Assembly (NCBI GenBank): GCA_044224215.1 | Contig: JBGAKX010000106.1 | Span: forward strand, 1 to 15,364 | Direction: 5' to 3' | DNA: 15,364 nt | Origin: DAOMFM01 sp035429825 | GTDB lineage: Bacteria; Acidobacteriota; Blastocatellia; UBA7656; JADIYM01 | Shown here: positions 13,403 through 15,364 of the stretch, piece after piece | Layout: every line of letters begins with the position of its first letter | How positions within the stretch are numbered: position 1 is the stretch's first letter | Notes under the pieces: model-generated | What the model saw: only the letters and a program-made list of their open reading frames with translations | Databases searched by the model: none | Told to the model about the DNA's origin: nothing | Made by a program: the position numbers and the translations under genes

Positions 13403-15364
13403 TCAGTCGTCGAGTGAAAACAGCTGTTCGAGGTCCTCGCGCGTCAGCGTCTTCCCGAGCGACGATTCGGCGCCGAGCACTCCGGCCACGAGATCGCGCT
13501 TGCGCGACTGCAGTTCGAGCAGCTTGTCCTCCACCGTTCCCTTTGCGATCAGCTTGTACGCAAACACGTTGCGCGTCTGTCCGATACGGTACGCACGGTC
13601 GGTTGCCTGGTCCTCGACCGCGGGATTCCACCACGGGTCGTAAAGGATGACGTAGTCGGCGCCCGTCAGGTTCAGACCCGTGCCTCCCGCCTTCAGGCTG
13701 ATCAGGAAGATCGGAATCGTCGGGTCCTCGTTGAACCGTTTCACCCGTTCGGCGCGGTCGCGCGTCGAACCGTCGAGGTACTCGTACTCGATCTGCTCCT
13801 CGTCGAGCCATTCACGGATGATGCCGAGCATCTCGGTGAACTGGCTGAAGATGAGCGCGCGATGGCCCTCCGACACAAGCTCGTGCACCATCTCCTGAAG
13901 CATGTCGAGCTTTGCCGAAACCAGCTTCTCCTCCTCGACGGGAAGCTTGAGGAGCTTGGGATGGCAGCACACCTGCCTGAGCTTGACGAGCGCGGCGAGG
14001 ATCGAAATGTGGCTCCGCTCCATGCCCTGCGCGTCGATCTGCTCGAACAGCTTCTTGCGCGTCAGCGCGAGCACGTCGCGGTAGAGCGCTCGCTGCTCTG
14101 GAAGAAGTTCGCAGTGAAGCACCGCCTCGATCTTCTCCGGAAGGTCGTCCGCGACCTCCTGCTTCATGCGCCGCAGAATGAACGGGAAGACGCGCCGGCG
14201 AAGGCGCGCTTCCGCGTCACGGTCGCCCCGGACCGCGATCGGCATCTCGTAGGTCTGCCGGAAGCGCGGGAGCGATCCAAGCAGTCCGGGCGTCAGGAAA
14301 TCAAAGATGGACCACAGCTCCGAGAGCCGGTTCTCGATCGGCGTGCCGGTCAGCGCAAGCCGGTGATCCGAACGCAAACGCTTGCTGGCGCGAGCGGTCT
14401 GCGACTCGGGATTCTTGATGTTCTGCGCCTCGTCGAGAATCACATACCTGAATTCGATCTCGGACAGACGCTCGACATCACGGCGCACCAATGCGTAGTT
14501 GGTGACGACGAGGTCGTGATCCTGGATCGTCTCGAACTTCTCGGACCGCCCCGAACCCGTGAGGTCGAGTACCGACAGGGACGGCGCAAAGCGCTCTGCC
14601 TCTTCCTGCCAGTTGACGACAACCGACGCCGGAACGACCACGAGCGATGGCTTGCGACCTTCCATCTTCTTGGACTTGAGCAGAACCGCAAGCGCCTGCA
14701 CCGTCTTCCCGAGACCCATGTCGTCGGCGAGAACACCCCCAAGCGAGTAACGGTTCAGAAACCACAACCAGTCCAGTCCCCTCTGCTGGTACGGACGCAA
14801 AGTGGCTTTGAGTGACTTTGGCGGCTCGCCACGTCCGATCCCCTCAAATCCCTGCAACTTCTTGAGGAACTGCTTGAACCCGGGGCTCTGTCTGAGGCCG
14901 TCCTCTTCGCCGAGACGCTCGGCGAGCTCGCTCGCCTCAAACAGATTCACCCTGAACTTTCCGTCCGGGTCGGGCTGCGCCTGCACGGTGTTGAGCGCCT
15001 CGGACAACTTCACGAGTCGCTCGCGAGGAATCTCGACGTGGCTTCCGTCGGCGAGCTTCAGGTATCGCTCGCCCGACACGAGCGCGCGTTGCAGCGTCGC
15101 GATGTCGATGACCTCGTCGCCAGCCTTTGCCGTGATGTCGAGCGTGAGCCAGTCGATGCCGCTCCCCGCATCCGCGCTGATCGAGAGATCGAACTTCTTG
15201 CGGGCAACCTTGAAATCCGAAAGCACGTCGGCGCCGAACACCTTCCATTCCTTGCCGAGGTCCTTCAGCTTGTGAGAGACGAAGTCGAGCGCGGTGTCGC
15301 CCAATGCCACGTAGGAATCGCCCGTGATGGTCGGCGAGAACCCGAAATCGAGGAGCCGCTGCCG
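13403..15364 (-). CDS. SNF2-family DNA-dependent ATPase/helicase (5' end beyond window)
   Basis: The frame is open to the right edge, so 653 residues are visible and the N-terminus is missing; bacterial relatives usually have about 900-1100 residues. An in-frame GTG at 15310 is unlikely to be the start. Visible residues about 20-120 (FGADVLSDFKVARKKFDLSI...) resemble the SNF2-associated domain found ahead of the motor in bacterial members. The motor has both RecA-like lobes: Walker A in DDMGLGKT (214-221), Walker B as DEAQ (311-314), LTGTPIEN (338-345), SLKAGGTGLN (556-565) and the arginine-finger motif QATDRAYRIGQ (586-596). A C-terminal EDKLLELQSRKRDLV helix follows. The protein should move along duplex DNA and remodel bound proteins; no nuclease domain is visible in this part. 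It is the first visible gene of a minus-strand cluster with DUF1835, NTF2-like and methyltransferase genes. Confidence 0.95.
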   Translation of the reverse strand, partial: RQRLLDFGFSPTITGDSYVALGDTALDFVSHKLKDLGKEWKVFGADVLSDFKVARKKFDLSISADAGSGIDWLTLDITAKAGDEVIDIATLQRALVSGERYLKLADGSHVEIPRERLVKLSEALNTVQAQPDPDGKFRVNLFEASELAERLGEEDGLRQSPGFKQFLKKLQGFEGIGRGEPPKSLKATLRPYQQRGLDWLWFLNRYSLGGVLADDMGLGKTVQALAVLLKSKKMEGRKPSLVVVPASVVVNWQEEAERFAPSLSVLDLTGSGRSEKFETIQDHDLVVTNYALVRRDVERLSEIEFRYVILDEAQNIKNPESQTARASKRLRSDHRLALTGTPIENRLSELWSIFDFLTPGLLGSLPRFRQTYEMPIAVRGDRDAEARLRRRVFPFILRRMKQEVADDLPEKIEAVLHCELLPEQRALYRDVLALTRKKLFEQIDAQGMERSHISILAALVKLRQVCCHPKLLKLPVEEEKLVSAKLDMLQEMVHELVSEGHRALIFSQFTEMLGIIREWLDEEQIEYEYLDGSTRDRAERVKRFNEDPTIPIFLISLKAGGTGLNLTGADYVILYDPWWNPAVEDQATDRAYRIGQTRNVFAYKLIAKGTVEDKLLELQSRKRDLVAGVLGAESSLGKTLTREDLEQLFSLDD

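Noticed and set aside
12092..13417. A 441-codon plus-strand frame opposite DUF1835
   Set aside because: Arg/Pro-rich antisense product. The minus strand carries the conserved DUF1835 motifs and correct spacing to its neighbours.
13403..15364. A DISARM- or other SNF2-based defence system
   Set aside because: No DNA methyltransferase, DUF1998, phospholipase-D or nuclease partner is in view. The only methyltransferase present looks like a small-molecule type, and the other neighbours are not defence families.

Overview
The window is about 15.4 kb of GC-rich (by eye, low sixties percent) bacterial DNA. It is densely coded and has clear Shine-Dalgarno sites, often AGGAGA or AGGAGG. Several products are envelope proteins of Gram-negative type: an OmpA-like outer-membrane protein, secreted beta-propeller and TPR proteins, and an M16 peptidase. 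This mix, with the GC content and the PKD-OmpA and Asp-box proteins, would suit an Acidobacteriota-like soil or sediment bacterium (Vicinamibacteria is my guess). No rRNA or marker gene is present to prove it. I see no tRNA, rRNA, CRISPR array, insertion sequence, phage gene or attachment site. The window reads as ordinary chromosomal backbone with several poorly described lineage-specific genes.

Layout. From the left edge to about 7.9 kb every gene is on the minus strand. In transcription order these are: larE (sulfur transferase of nickel-pincer cofactor synthesis); a glutamate dehydrogenase with its own TATAAT box and an intrinsic terminator; a 546-base gene-free gap holding a strong sigma70-type promoter and a leader of about 317 nt; a large barrel-PKD-PKD-OmpA protein ending in two tandem hairpins, the second a good terminator; and a secreted 14-blade Asp-box propeller protein with its own promoter, followed across a hairpin by an M16 peptidase cut by the window edge. 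From 8.0 to 10.55 kb there is a three-gene plus-strand cluster: a secreted TPR protein and two small secreted proteins that look like divergent tandem paralogues. From 10.57 kb to the right edge there is a minus-strand four-gene cluster: a SNF2-family ATPase (cut by the edge), a DUF1835 protein, a secreted double NTF2-like protein and a class I methyltransferase.

How they may work together. larE and the TPR cluster diverge from a compact intergenic region of about 100 bp. The TPR protein and the paralogue pair have short gaps and all have signal sequences, so they probably act together in the periplasm, in an unknown role. The OmpA-like protein probably links the outer membrane to peptidoglycan. 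The propeller and the M16 peptidase may act together on extracytoplasmic proteins or peptides. The SNF2 cluster is probably one transcript, but the joint function of its genes cannot be read from sequence. I found no convincing evidence of a wholly new system. The best leads are the secreted TPR/paralogue cluster, the long leader of the OmpA-like gene, and the [4Fe-4S]-type cysteine set in the isolated LarE.
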